Of a DNA stretch of 64,000 bases, positions 1 to 11,459 are shown piece by piece. The stretch is from Leptodactylus fallax (lineage: Eukaryota > Chordata > Amphibia > Anura > Leptodactylidae). Within the stretch, counting starts at the first letter, position 1. The number at the start of each line of letters is the position of its first letter. Made by a program: the position numbers and the translations under genes. The stretch is from the NCBI GenBank assembly GCA_947044405.1, contig CAMRHE010000055.1:1234501-1298500 (forward strand), written 5' to 3'. The notes beneath the pieces were generated by a model. It searched no databases. It was given only the letters and a program-made list of their open reading frames with translations, and was not told the origin of the DNA.

Positions 1-374
1 ATGTGTTTTCTTTGTCTGGATCTTGTGAGGGACAAGATATTCTTTATACCTTAAATTTCTAAAAAGAAGCAATAAAAGATTCACAAAAAAAATGAAAGAT
101 TTTTTCATTTGGTACATTTGGTCGGACCAATTGGAAATACATTTGGGGAGATTTACTAAGAAAAATTTGCTAGAATTTTGAAGTAATTTGCACCCACAAA
201 TTGCCTACCATACCTCCCCCACTTAATCAAGTGTTTAAGATACTTTTTAGACACTTTTACAATTTGCACCAAGAATAAAGTTGAAGCTGGACAGAAAGTG
301 GGTATGACTTGTATTGTCGCCAAAATTGTGCCAAATTTTCCTAACAATTAAGTCAACTAATACGAGGTGTAAAG
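1..374. repeat. AT-rich dispersed-repeat fragment, no gene
   Basis: The stretch from about 150 to 350 (gagatttactaagaaaaat, then repeated caatttgcacc-like words) resembles the segments at 24960-25190 and 49460-49770, all built around 'agatttaytaa' and 'ttgcac' words. It looks like a degenerate copy of a dispersed repeat. No coding potential was seen. Confidence 0.35.
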
Positions 375-1092
375 TTAAGGGGTTTTCTGGGAAAAAAAAA
401 GTTTTTTGTTGTTTTTTTTTTTTTAAAAAAGGTCTGTTAGTGCTATTAATGGGTTACTAAATGCTCCTATACACCTTTAGCCATGTTTTGAGTGATTTCT
501 GGGTGTCTCTGGGAGCTCCTGGCACGCTAGCTCCCTTTCCCCCTTCCTCTCTCCCTCTCATACACCCACTCCCTGTCTCTCTAGCTATCCCGTCCACCCC
601 CCGACCCCATTATACTTACGTGACTTCCATCCAGTCTTCCTTCTGCATGACAGCCCCTCTCTTTTTTCTGATTCTGCAGGTGCATGCAGTAGTCCGAGCA
701 CTGCTCTGTAGCCGACGATCCACCTCTACTGCGCCTGCACAGTAGAGATGGATTTTCAGCTGCAGAGCACAGAGTAACAATGGGACTATTGCGCACACCG
801 GCAGTCAGAAAAGAGGGAGGAGCAGTCACGAAGAAGGAAGACTGGAAGGAAGTCACGTAAGTACATAATGTAGTGGATGGGGGTGGGGGGGAGTCGTAGT
901 GATGTTCTGTTTCTGGAAGCAGGGAAACTGATCGTCACCGGATAACCAGCAAATGTCCCTGGGGCGTTCTCATGACCTCCCCAGGTATATAGGTCAATAT
1001 ACATTTTTTGATAAATTATGTTATTTAGAAAGTGGGGAGAGGATGTTTAGATTAGTGAAGGAATTTGTTTTTATCCCGGACAACCCCTTTAA
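375..1092. mobile_element. Palindromic TTAA-flanked MITE
   Basis: The left end reads TTAAGGGGTTTTCTGGGA and the right end reads CCCGGACAACCCCTTTAA, so each end carries a TTAA. Inside, the stretch near 615-670 (ACTTACGTGACTTCC and onward) is repeated in inverted orientation near 800-865. The open frames on both strands here are products of the palindrome and not genes. TTAA at both ends fits piggyBac-type integration, which is inference. No transposase is encoded. Confidence 0.7.
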
Positions 1093-1395
1093 ACTAGACA
1101 GTCTAGTAATGCAACAGCTTTGTCATCTAGGATTAGACAGTATGATAATCTGGTTGTACTGTCTAACTTAAAGACAGTACTAGTAAATCTGCCCCCACTA
1201 CATTATAGGCATCAGTGATCTGAGGTTAGTGTATATAGTGTACTATATGGCAGGGTTACGGTTTCTTAAATCTGGACAACTAGAGATGTGTGAAATTTCT
1301 GTTTTCTGGGCTTTCTTCAAACTTTAAATCCTTTTGATTTACATCAATTCTTTCAGCTAGAGTATAACGTTTTCTATCTGTAGAGGTGAATGTTG

Positions 1396-2339
1396 CCTTA
1401 AGGGGAACCTGTCACCATAAACCATATGTTGTCTCGCCTACAGGCATAAAGGGATGAAACCGATTTCAAGTAAAAAAAAAAAAAATTATTGTAACCACCA
1501 GTGTGATGTGGACTTTGTCACAAAACCAGTTTGACCTTTGGCCACTCCTAAGGGCATTGTCTATACAGCCTCCTTGGTATTCACCCTTTAACATCTCTAG
1601 AGGGATTTTGATTTTGCTGCAAGGAGACCACCAGGCCAGTACCACTGTAGTGACAATGTTGATGACAGCTGACCAAACAGGTCAGGGACAATAGTGCAGA
1701 AAACCAAGGGTTCAGGCAGAACCAGAGTCTGAATACAGACCAAGATCAGGACTTACAGCACATGTACAAGGTCAGTGGACAGGTGCAGTCAGGGTTGGAA
1801 AAGCTGGTTTTGTAAACAGGCAGGAGATTAGGGCTAACACCACAGGTTTAATGGTTAGGATCAGACTGAAATTGGCAACTGGTAGTCATAAAATAGTTGC
1901 AGATGGCAGGGACAAAGTCAGGAACAAGCTGGATTCTAGCAAGCTAGGAAAGTAAATTGCTCAGGCAGGGTTTGGCAGGTAAAGCAGACTTTTATACTGG
2001 CAGAGCTTGGCTTGGAAAAGGATTACATGCACGTGCACCAGCCCTTTAAGTAGCAGAAAGGGACGATGTGGCCTCTGTTTGGGCAGCATCAGCAAGTGTT
2101 GTGCATGGCAGCATGGAAAATCAGACAGCATGTAGTGAAGGTAACTTGGCAATCATGCCTGCTGCGAGAGGTAGTACACTGGTCACAGCAAACCACTGGT
2201 TCTCAATGGAACTATGTAATAAACTCAACCACAATCTCAATTTACCTAGACCTGGCAATTACACCTAAGTGGCCTCAATGGTGAATTAGGGTCACAATAA
2301 AGAAGAATTGGAACTACTAAAGGAATCTTAGAGTTAGAG
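1396..2339. repeat. Degenerate dispersed repeat, CAGG/AGTCAGG-rich
   Basis: From about 1680 to 1990 the sequence repeats short words such as 'caggcag', 'agtcaggg' and 'aagtcaggaac'. Similar sequence occurs at 3570-3860 and 9260-9850, so this is a dispersed family. The start (aaggggaacctgtcacc at 1400) resembles the end of a TTAA-type MITE. No gene is visible; the 63-72 residue frames are unremarkable. Confidence 0.4.
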
Positions 2340-2664
2340 TTAAAGGGATTGTCTACTTTTATCATTTCTTTTCCTCCTCCAGTGATAAGCTGATCACAGG
2401 GGGTCTTCTACTTTCTGCAGTACTCTGTGCAAAATCCAACAGCAACTGTTAAATCTCCCTACAGCACCACTACAGGTGAAATGAAGCATTACACAATTCT
2501 TACATATGCAGCCACCTCTACAATCATAACAGCAACCTGGTTCCCGATATAAGTACGGGGACCCGCATCCATAAGTTTGGATATGCCATAAATGTCTCCA
2601 ATTGGAGTAGCACTATAGCTTAGAATTCAGTAACTGTGTATTTGGAAATAGATGACTCCTTTAA
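2340..2664. mobile_element. TTAA-flanked MITE
   Basis: The left end TTAAAGGGATTGTCTACTT and the reverse of the right end (TTAAAGGAGTCATCTATTTC) are similar inverted termini, each with TTAA. The interior (gataagctgatcacagg, then a block resembling tccctgcagcaccac) recurs at 57755-57960, showing a dispersed family. It is noncoding. Confidence 0.6.
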
Positions 2665-3569
2665 GAACATTGATTGAACGGCAGATAAAATGTAAACCCA
2701 AGTGATTTCTTTTTCAATGACTTGAATTCCAAAAATATTAAATCACACAATTTTAAATTAAATGTTAATTCTTCTAAATGATGAAAACGAAATCCAGTTA
2801 TAAGATTTAAATGGAGCAATATAATCTGCTGCAGCGCCTGCTCCAGTACGCCTCTGGCACCTCTCGCTAATCTTATGGGGGTATAGCTTAATGTATTGGC
2901 AGGAACAGCTTATCAAATTTTACATTGATCAGATGGTAAAAGTCAATTCGGTATGCTCCATCTAGGCTGTGTTAGCTAACAATTTCCTCTGTTTGCTGAT
3001 GGTTATCCGCTTCATTTCACACACACTCCAATTCAACAGTCTCTCTTCCTAAGTAAGTCAATATACTACCTTGCACACAAGGAAAGGGGCCTGTGCTTGC
3101 TGAATGGCCAGAGATCTGTAGTTTTTATTTCGCTTACCCTATATAATGTCCCAAGAGAACGTTGTACAAAGGTAGCGTAGCTACATCTAGAATCTGTAAA
3201 TGTTAAATGGAAATTTGATATTTGTTACTTTTATTGCTGAAAAATAATAGACAAAAACCTGATCATTTAGGGCCATGTTCACACTGCCCTTTCTAGATTC
3301 AGTTCAGTGGTACCTTAATATCTAAAGGAGTTTTCCAGGCTAAATAACTGATGACTTATCCTTACGATAGGTCCAACGAGCTCAGCGCCATGCATTCTTA
3401 CAGCAGCTGTCCTTGATACCGAAGCTCATCTCATTCACTTGAATGGGACCGAGTAGAATTTGGCCAATTGGTTTGTAATAAACTGAATTGGACCTGAATA
3501 TTTTAAAAGTTTCAGGTTTGTCCTGAACCTAAAACTTTGGTGGGTAGCTATCTATAGTTGCAAACACTT
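2665..3569. other. Unassigned noncoding sequence
   Basis: No long frame, no clear terminal repeats and no tandem repeat. A short piece near 3328-3400 (ggagttttccaggc, then ggtccaa) resembles the left end of the palindromic 'ttttccagg' MITEs. Otherwise nothing could be assigned. Confidence 0.5.
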
Positions 3570-3861
3570 ATGCAGTAGCGTAGTCAGGAACAGAGGCAAG
3601 GGTCATCAGCAGAACAGCAGTCAGAATACGACAAGCTATAAGACAAGAAAGAACCGAAGTCAGGAATGATGGAAAGTGTGAAGGCCAGGAGTAGAACAAC
3701 AGGCACCAGGTAAACAAACCCAAGGGCTTGAGCAATATACATGAACAAGGTTGAGGTCACAATTTTGGTCAATCAGGAGTCAGAATTTTAATTAAAAGAT
3801 ATGACAAAGGGAAAGACCTACAAACAGCAAGCAAGGAATCCGATGAAAGGTACACAGTTAT
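3570..3861. repeat. AGTCAGG-rich dispersed repeat copy
   Basis: Short words such as gtcaggaa, agtcagaat and aagtcagg recur irregularly through the block, as at 1680-1990 and 9260-9850. No coding capacity. Confidence 0.4.
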
Positions 3862-3917
3862 ATAGTAAATGAGGTTGGATGAAGACACCAGTCCATCAAG
3901 TCCAACCTATAACCCTA

Positions 3918-5482
3918 CAGTCATGGCCAAAAGTTTTGAGAATGATACAAATATTAATTTTTACAAAGTCTACTGCTTCAGTTTTTCTAATGGCAATTTG
4001 CATATACTCCAGAATGTTATAAAGAGTGATCAGCTTAACAGCAATTACTTGCAAAGTCAATATTTGCCTAGAAAATGAACTTTATCCCCCAAAACACATT
4101 TCAACATCATTGCAGCCCTGCCTTAAAAGGACCACCTAACATCGTTTCAGTGATTGCTCCATTAACACAGGTGTGGGTGTTGATGAGGACAGGGCTGGAG
4201 ATCAATCTGTCATGATTAAGTAAGAATGACACCACTGGACACTTTAAAAGGAGGCTGGTGCTTGCCATCATTGTTTCTCTTCTGTTAACCATGGTTATCT
4301 CTAAAGAAACACGTGCAGTCATCATTGCACTGCACAAAAATGGCCTAACTGGGAAGAGTATTGCAGCTAGAAAGATTGCACCTCAGTCAACCATCTATCG
4401 CATCATCAAGAACTTCAAGGAGAGAGGTTCCATTGGTGCCAAAAAGGCTCCAGGGCGCCCAAGAAAGACCAGCAAGCGGCAGGACCGTCTCTTAAAAGTG
4501 TTTCAGCTGCGGGATGGGGCTACCAGCTTTGCAGAGCTTGCTGAGGAATGGCAGCAGGCAGGTGTGAGTGCATCTGCACGCACTGTGAGGCGGAGACTCT
4601 TGGAGCAAGGCCTGGTCTCAAGGAGGGCAGCAAAGAAGCCACTTCTCTCCAGAAAAAACATCAGGGACAGACTGATATTCTGCAAAAGGTACAGGGAGTG
4701 GACTGCTGAGGACTGGGGTAAAGTCATTTTCTCTGATGAATCCCCTTTTCGATTGTTTGGAACATCTGGAAAACAGCTTATTCGGAGAAGAAGAGGTGAG
4801 CGCTACCACCAGTCTTGTCTCATGCCAACTGTAAAGCATCCTGAAACCATTCATCTGTGGGGTTGCTTCTCAGCCAAGGGAATCGGCTCTCTCACAGTCT
4901 TGCCTAAAAACACAGCCATGAATAAAGAATGGTACCAGAATGTCCTCCAAGAGCAACTTCTCCCAACCGTCCAAGAGCAGTTTGGCGCTCAACAATGCCT
5001 TTTCCAGCATGATGGAGCACCTTGCCATAAAGCAAAGGTGATAACTAAATGGCTCAGGGAACAAAACAGAGATTTTGGGTCCATGGCCTGGAAACTCCCC
5101 AGATCTTAATCCCATTGAGAACTTGTGGTCAATCATCATGAGACGGGTGGACAAACAAAAACCAACAAATTCAGACAAAATTAAAGCATTGATTCTGCAA
5201 GAATGGACTGCTATCAGTCAGGATTTAGTCCAGAAGTTGATTGAGAGCATGCCAGGGAGAATTGCAGAGGTCCTGAAGAAGAAGGGTCAACACTGCAAAT
5301 ATTGACTCGCTGCATTAACTCATTCTAACTGTCAATATAAGCTTCTGTTACTCATAATATGAATGCAATTCTATTTCTGTATGTGATAAAAACATCTGAC
5401 AAACACACATAAAAACCAGAGGGCAGCAGATCATGTGAAAATAGAATATTTGTGTCATTCTCAAAACTTTTGGCCATGACTG
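3918..5482 (+). mobile_element. Tc1-like DNA transposon, nearly complete
   Basis: The termini are inverted repeats beginning CAGTCATGGCCAAAAGTTTT and matching for about 38 bases, flanked by TA at 3916-3917 and 5483-5484 as expected for Tc1/mariner insertion. A second short inverted motif (AGTCAATATTTGC) lies inside each end, near 4055 and 5290-5303, giving an IR/DR-like layout. The 1565-bp length is normal for the superfamily. The transposase gene within is on the + strand and carries one frameshift, so the copy is probably inactive. It sits inside an older dispersed repeat. Confidence 0.95.
4291..5305 (+). pseudogene. Tc1-like transposase with one frameshift
   Basis: This would bind the element's terminal repeats in the nucleus and catalyse cut-and-paste transposition. 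I start it at the ATG at 4291 (MVISKETRAV), because the upstream ATG at 4258 adds only a hydrophobic leader not seen in the family. An N-terminal helix-turn-helix (ALHKNGLTGKSIAARKI, then STIYRIIKNF) is followed by GRPRK, the linker motif of Tc1 proteins. The DDE domain shows Asp in FSDESPFRLF (about 4735) and Asp in LFQHDGAPCHKAK. The frame then stops at 5107-5109, while the next frame carries [13 protein letters not shown] with the catalytic Glu and runs to a stop at 5303-5305. The one-base shift lies near 5070-5075. With it allowed for, Asp-Glu spacing fits DD34E. Everything else appears intact, so the inactivation looks fairly recent. Confidence 0.92.
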
Positions 5483-5700
5483 TACAGTGTTCATCCAGAG
5501 GAAGGCAAAAAACTCCATGAGGCTTATGCCAAGTGCCCATGTCAGGGGAAAAAAAAAAATTCCTTCCCGACTCCAATATGGCAATCAGTATTAAACCCTG
5601 GATCAAATTGTCCTTAACAAAATCTAAAACCCATAATATATTTCTGTTCCAGAAAGACATCCAAGCCCTCTTTGAGTAGCAATGCTATTAAAAATCTGGA

Positions 5701-6717
5701 TGGAACACTATAGAAATTAATTGCAGAAAATATCACAGGAGGTCCCAAAAATCAAAGAAAGAAAATGCCCTAAAAATATACCATCAGAAATTAAAAAATA
5801 TATTTTTGTACATCTTTTATAATTTGCAAAGGTGAAAAGGTAATGCATTCCCCATATGAGAGAAATCACTGATCTAAAGTGTAAAAACCATAAGAAAAAT
5901 ATGCAATTGTTTGTAGAGTTTTGCTCCAGATAAGATGTGGTTTCTCAGCACTACTCAGATCATATAAATATTCTGAAAATTGCTGCGCTAAGGGTCACCT
6001 CCATATGCTCAGTGTCATAAAACAGCAAGAAACAATAGTCTGTTCAGGTCCTCATTGATATTTCACAGCATACAACCGGCACCATAAAATCTCTGCCTAT
6101 TTTTAATCAAGATTCCAACTTGAAAGACCTTAGGGCACGCTATCTATATTTTCACTTTTTTCAAGCAAAAATGGACCTCTGCTGTGCACACTGATACAAT
6201 AGCCTTCTATCTCCTCTGGTTAAAATCCAACTATTAGAAGTTATTTTCTCAGTCTAAAACTTACAAGAAAGTTCTATATGGAGGACAACCTCAAGGCATT
6301 TTTTCTTATGTGGTCTATGATATGTACATAGACCTACAGTTATCACCCACTTCTGCTCTCCTGGTGCTCATCTATCATAAATCCATTGTATGCATTACAA
6401 TAAAATGTAAAATGTAAAACTATTATTCCGGTTGTCAGATACTTTGTGCATGATGGGTGCTATACCACTGCTTTCTATGGTCTCCTGTATGCCAGACAAC
6501 CCTTCCTTTGTCAGCCTCAAAGACCAAACTGTTCATAGATTTGACAATTTCTCCTCCATCCACCTGTGTTCCAGGCCTTCCTTTGTCAACTCCTGTATAC
6601 ATCATACCACCTTCTTACTAGCCAATGTGCCAGACCGCTCCATCTCCAGACTTACCAATGTGCCATACCACTCCTATGACCACTCTTCTGTCAATCCAAC
6701 AACTTCTCCTACTACCT
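5701..6717. other. Unassigned noncoding sequence
   Basis: AT-rich sequence with no recognisable terminal repeat or coding frame. The 113-residue frame at 6432-6773 is composition-biased (Ser, Pro, Thr, His), matches no family I know and runs into the MITE starting at 6718, so I do not call it a gene. Confidence 0.5.
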
Positions 6718-7380
6718 TTAAAAGCAACCTGTCAGGTCATTTTAGGAACCCCAACCCCCTCCAGCAGCTATAGCATCTAGCATAGAATCATGTCCCTGAG
6801 TCACAAAACTGATGCCAAAACCCAAAGTTATTACCTTTTAAGAAGTCATCTTGGCTTATGCAAATGGTCATGATGGGAGACACTTCTACTTTCCTAGTCA
6901 CAGTCCTGGGCAGTTATTCTGCACTATATCATGCCGACAAGATGCGACTGACAAGCTTCCTCTGGCAGCTGAGCCCCATCCTCTCTCCCAAAGTGCATCT
7001 GAAATCCCACCCAGATGTCAGCCTGTCTCTGCCTGCTATGTATTCCAATACCATGTGGCATATGCGCACAAACAGGATTTTAGGTGCACTTCAGGATAGA
7101 GGAAGGGGCACAGCTGCCGGAGGCAACTTGTCCATCATGCTTTATATGCATGTTATAATGCAGACTAACTGCCCAAGAAAGTGTCTAGGAAAGCAGAAGT
7201 GCCATCCACAATGACTAGCTGAGGCTCATTTGCATAAAATGAGAGGACGACTTAAAAAATACAAATTTTGGGTTCTGGAATCAGTTTTATGACTCAGGGA
7301 TATGACTAATGTTCTGCATTAGATGCAATAGCTACTGTTGATGGTCGGTGTCCAAAAATGACCTGACAAGGTCCCTTTAA
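6718..7380. mobile_element. TTAA-flanked palindromic MITE
   Basis: The left terminus TTAAAAGCAACCTGTCAGGT and the reverse of the right terminus TTAAAGGGACCTTGTCAGGT match, and both continue into CATTTTnGG. Subterminal words also pair (gtccctgagtcacaaaactg at 6791 against cagttttatgactcaggga near 7285). TTAA flanks both ends. It is noncoding; frames of 82 and 118 residues inside it are not genes. Confidence 0.75.
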
Positions 7381-7484
7381 GCCAAGCCACTTCTTTCCAA
7401 GATTTTCTGTATGTTTTTTCCTGTTTTGTGGATCTTTACCAAGTTATAGTTGAGCAGCATCTATCACAAGTAGCAGTAGTCTAA

Positions 7485-7740
7485 GATTAGGTTTATACGG
7501 AGGAATTTGGAGAGGAATTTGAGGCGATCTTAAGATTCCTCTCCAAATTCCAGCCCTGTGGAACAATGGGGTTAATCAGCACAAGCCTCGTGCTTTGGGT
7601 TCTGTGGCCGAATTAGTAAAAGTCTCTATCACTGCCGCCCTTTGAGAATACTGGGAGGGAGATATCGACTGAAATTTGGAGTTGAAATTTCAATCTGCCT
7701 CAAAATCAGCTCCAAATTCCTCCATGTTAACCAGCCCTAA
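7485..7740. mobile_element. Small palindromic repeat (GGAGGAATTTGGAG type)
   Basis: The left arm (ttaggtttatacggaggaat) is mirrored by the right arm, whose reverse reads ttagggctggttaacatgga and then ggaatttggagctgattttg. A related piece occurs at 16168-16215 (acagaggaatttgcagctga). It is a noncoding inverted-repeat element. Confidence 0.6.
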
Positions 7741-9259
7741 TAGAGAGATTCTGAACAGGATTATAACTAAGTCTCTCTCTCTGCTTGGTGTAAAGAGTGT
7801 TTTCATGGTCCAAATTTTCTGCTAACAGTCTCCGTACCGAAATGAATAACAGTCTCTTAATCTTAACACTGGGGCAATTCATTGCTCCAAAATTCAGGTG
7901 TAAAAAAGGTCACAAAGTGGGTGGGAAAGTGGTTGTGGTTAGTTTCTGTCTGCAAATGCAACTAGAAAGTTGCAAAAATTGTCTCAATATCACTCCAGTA
8001 AGGAGGAGGCTTGGACGGTGGAGTAACATCTCAGGACAGAAATATTAGATGCAACAAAAATATCAAACATGTTAAATTTGGCACAAATTACAACGTAGAA
8101 TCCAACAAATCTGACATATTTTTTCCTCGAAATCTTTTCAGCAGTTTGCAAAAATCTAAATTGCAGCTTTACAAAATCTCTATAATGACCCCTTGGGGAA
8201 AAATAAACTGTGCTGTTTTAGGCAATTTTTGGGCATTTTCAATTATTGAAATTCAAAATTAGATTGTTTTCTTGGAAATAAGAATTAACTGCCCCATGAA
8301 GTCTCATACTTCTCCACTTTGGCATAAGAGCGGGTTCCCTGCTATTCTCGATTCTAAATTCATGATGAGACTCTAGCTCCAAATATCTCATCAGGGAATA
8401 CTTTAAGGACGAATCTTACTCTTATTGTTCCTGCTTTTGACCAAATCTGGCCAATTTAAATGAAATTGCTTTGCTGTACTTTCAGTCACAAACTCCGACC
8501 TACGCAACGTACCATCTGAAAGACTAAAGTTACCACCGCCTGACATCCACAAATGCAATGTAAAAACAAGCTGAGCAGAAATGAGTAGTTTTGGTTTTAT
8601 CTTTTGTTTAATGGAATCCAAAGAATAAAAATTAGCATATATAGAATAGCTGCAGGTAGACTCTCAATGGAGCCGCATATTTATGTACTGAAACAAAAGT
8701 CTGAGTGGAGTTTCTTTTTTATAGGGAGAACATTCTGGGGTCTTTGCAGCATAGAGAATGTGCCTCTTAGGTCTTGAATAACGTATATGCAGTTGACCAT
8801 GTATTTTAATGTAACGTTCTATCCACCATAAGCCTCAGAATGGTAAAACAAGCTCCTCGGCATCAAAGCTTTATCGTGTATGTGAGTCTAGAGGAGTCCT
8901 TCAGACATGGCTAATATTGTACAGTATTTGTTCACATTTGGAATCTTTAAAGGAATAGTTCAGAATTTTTTTTTTTTCCTTCTTCAACTACACAATTTTT
9001 GAACTCTTGAACAGTTGGAATTCCCTGTGGAAAATTCCATACCCCAGTGGGGTAAAAGATGAAATATTTACAATCTCTTAGATTCTCAGTTTTGTCCTAC
9101 ACCAACCTAGTTGGTGACCTACACAGTCCACTTCAACTACAGAGACTGGGGGATCCCAGTCCAACCATGTGACTATTGACCTTGTCAGATATGAGACCAG
9201 TTCCTTGCTGCCCTGATGTGCGGAGTCTGTGTGGACTGGAGAAAGTAATATGTCCTGTA
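7741..9259. other. Unassigned, partly repeat-like noncoding sequence
   Basis: Around 7880-8250 the words caaaatt, ttgcaaaaattg and ggcacaaattacaa resemble the 'agatttatca / ttgcac' dispersed repeat seen at 49460-49770. The rest shows no structure. A T-run at 8968-8980 follows a short MITE-end-like word (taaaggaatagttcag). Confidence 0.35.
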
Positions 9260-9860
9260 AGGAAGGTGAGTAACCCCGTTAGGATTCAGATGCAAGGCCA
9301 CAATAACAACGTTGGTAAAGAACAGGCTTTAGGAGAGCAGCAACAGAAATGGGCTGACAACTGCGAGCAGTTGAATATGCTACCTAAACACAACACACCA
9401 CTGCAAGCCAAGAACGGCCCCCCAAACGCCTGCACCAGAGCTCCTTGCAAGAAGAGATGTACTTTGGCTGAATTTGGAGACCAGAATTGTCACCAAAACA
9501 GAAAAGTGTATTACAAATAGATGCACTGTAACAGAAACCAAACACCAAATCCACAAACTACTCACAGGAGCAGAGATTACAGAATAGTCATCAAATTACA
9601 AGTCAGCAGCTGAAAAGGGCAATGAGGAACCAAATCGTGAGACGAAGTCAAGTCCTGTAAACAAGCCAAAAGTCAAATCCTATTAGGAACACCAAAACCA
9701 AAATCGGTAGACAGAGTGGAATCCAAAAACGTAGCCAGAGGTCATTATAGGAGTAGTCAATACAAAGTCAGGAGCAAACTGAAGTAGCAAAGCAGCAGAT
9801 AGCAAACAGAGCTAATAGCAGCAGAGGAGACCTATAGAAGCACACGCCCTCCTGACTCAT
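9260..9860. repeat. Degenerate AGTCA/CCAAA-rich dispersed repeat
   Basis: Irregular recurrence of aagtcaa, caaagtcagg, ccaaaa and agcagcagat over some 500 bases, like 1680-1990 and 3570-3860. The 114-residue frame at 9176-9520 overlaps it and shows no domain. Confidence 0.4.
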
Positions 9861-10379
9861 GTGCGGACTAACTGGACCAAGCCAGGAAGCCTCTGAACTG
9901 CAAAAGCTTCCCAGGTTGTCCAGGTAATGTTAAAGGTGCAGCAGCCAGATAGAGAATCCTGACACCCCCATGGATAACTCAAGGAGAAAGAAAGAGTGCA
10001 TTGTGACCAGTCAGCCTGAAAACCTAAGAGGCCACTGAACCACATTCCTATGGACCTGCAGGCTCCGACTGTAATGTCTGCGGCTCTGTGCTCATTTCGC
10101 TTCCCTGCCGCAGATATCATCAGCCGAATAGCTTCCGTGCTCCACTATCGTATTCAACCTCTGTGTCCTAAGGACACAGAGAGGTGAAATCAATGCCTGC
10201 TGACCAAAACAGCGGGACTGTCCTGTTTGATCCAGGGAGGCTGAGGAGGCTCCTGCAACCATAGGGCCTGGTGCAGCGACATCATTGGACCTAAGGTTAA
10301 AGCAGCCCTGTTTACAGTAATAACGGTGAGACTATGAAACTCACCGCCACATGATGTGGTGATGTCTGATAACTTTAAC
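9861..10379. other. Unassigned noncoding sequence
   Basis: No terminal repeats, tandem array or recognisable coding sequence could be seen. Confidence 0.4.
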
Positions 10380-10855
10380 ATGTTCAAAAGGAGCCTGGAC
10401 AACCTTCTTGAACGTAAGAAAAGTTCCCATAACCTACCAGAGTTTCTGGGGTAGGATATTGATCCAGGGATTTATTTGGAGTTGGGAAGGAATATTTTCC
10501 TCTGTTGGGGCAATTGTCATCAGCCTCATGGGTTTTCTTGCCTCTCTCTGGGTAAACATGGTAGGTTAACTCTAGGTTCACACCTGCACTTGGGTTTCCA
10601 TTCTTTGGGTCCACTTGGGGACCTAAAGAGCCGAAACCCAATCTGCTTAAAAAGTGGTTACCCGCAGAAACCCGCAGACCCCATAGACTATAATGGGGTC
10701 CACCGAGTTTCCATCCGAAAAATGCAGAGAAAAGTCCTGCTTGTATTTTTCAAGCGGAATCAGGGACGGAATCCCCGAACAGAAACCAAGCACTGGTGTG
10801 AACCTAGCCTTATAGGTTGGACTTGATAGACTTGTGTGTTTATCTAGTATGCTAA
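10380..10855 (+). repeat. Dispersed anuran-type repeat with nested insert
   Basis: This is the same family as the one flanking the Tc1 at 3918-5482, in the opposite orientation (gttgggaaggaatattttcc, cctcatgggttttcttgcc, taggttggacttgatagact). It is split by a palindromic element at 10569-10810. Confidence 0.65.
10569..10810. mobile_element. Palindromic 'TAGGTTCACACC' element nested in a repeat
   Basis: The left end (ctaggttcacacctgcactt) and the right end (ggtgtgaacctagcct) are inverted copies. The interior includes cccgcagaaacccgcagacc and catagactataatggggtcc. A partial relative is at 11460-11590 (cgcacctgcggaaccc, ccgcagaaactatagaat). It is noncoding. Confidence 0.7.
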
Positions 10856-10869
10856 ATATGCTGCCTGTA

Positions 10870-11420
10870 AACATAACCTTAATTGATCTTTACTTACATA
10901 ATCCCGGAGAATCACTTCCATACCTGTAAGTGCTGCTTTTAGCTGGCGAGGAATGGACGTTGAAAATGTTTACATGCTTACAGATCTGATTGACATGAAT
11001 TATGAATTATTTACTTAGGTTGGCTTTCATAGCTTAGCGAACCTGACCGGCTATACTATATGTATAATTAAATCGCTTCTCCATTATTTACTTAGAGCTC
11101 AATAATTCCATTCAATACCTTCCTTCGGCAGTAACGTTGCTCTTCAAAAAGATTAAATGATGCTGTTTACAATAATTAGAAGAGATCAATCAGGTATCTT
11201 TTTTTTTGGCATTAGATTTCATTTTATAATTAGTAATTACGCCCTCACAAGCGGTAAACTTCACATATCACATTTACAATTGTATAAACCATGCCTGAAT
11301 GAATCCAACATTAGAGTGTTCGCTTAATGGGAAATGTTGAAGTTAAATGATCCTTTTTGTTTTTTTTACCTTCAGGCCATGTAAGCTTTCAGTGAATTTC
11401 TGCTTCTTTTTGTCATGTTT
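10870..11420. other. AT-rich single-copy-looking DNA, possible regulatory
   Basis: No repeat could be recognised here and no coding frame exists. It contains several homeodomain-type AT cores (ttataattagtaattacg near 11225-11245). It is a candidate conserved noncoding element on composition alone, a weak inference. Confidence 0.25.
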
Positions 11421-11459
11421 TTAGATGCAAAATTATGTTCTGATAAATTTCTTACAACT

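Larger units (their letters stand above)
3862..5700 (-). repeat. Dispersed repeat split by a Tc1 insertion
   Basis: The left part (3862-3917, aggttggatgaagacaccag, then tccaacctataaccc) and right part (5483-5700, cagtgttcatccagagg, aactccatgaggc, ttccttcccgactcc) form one unit when the Tc1 at 3918-5482 is removed. Reversed, the same words occur at 10440-10565 (ttgggaaggaatattttcc, cctcatgggttttcttgcc) and 10810-10850, and in part at 22231-22410. This looks like a widespread anuran repeat; its class is unknown to me. Confidence 0.7.

Noticed and set aside
3890..4080. 69-residue + frame spanning the left Tc1 terminus
   Set aside because: It crosses the dispersed repeat / Tc1 junction and is not a gene.
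6432..6773. 113-residue Ser/Thr/Pro-rich + frame
   Set aside because: Low-complexity composition, no recognised family, and it runs into the left end of a MITE.
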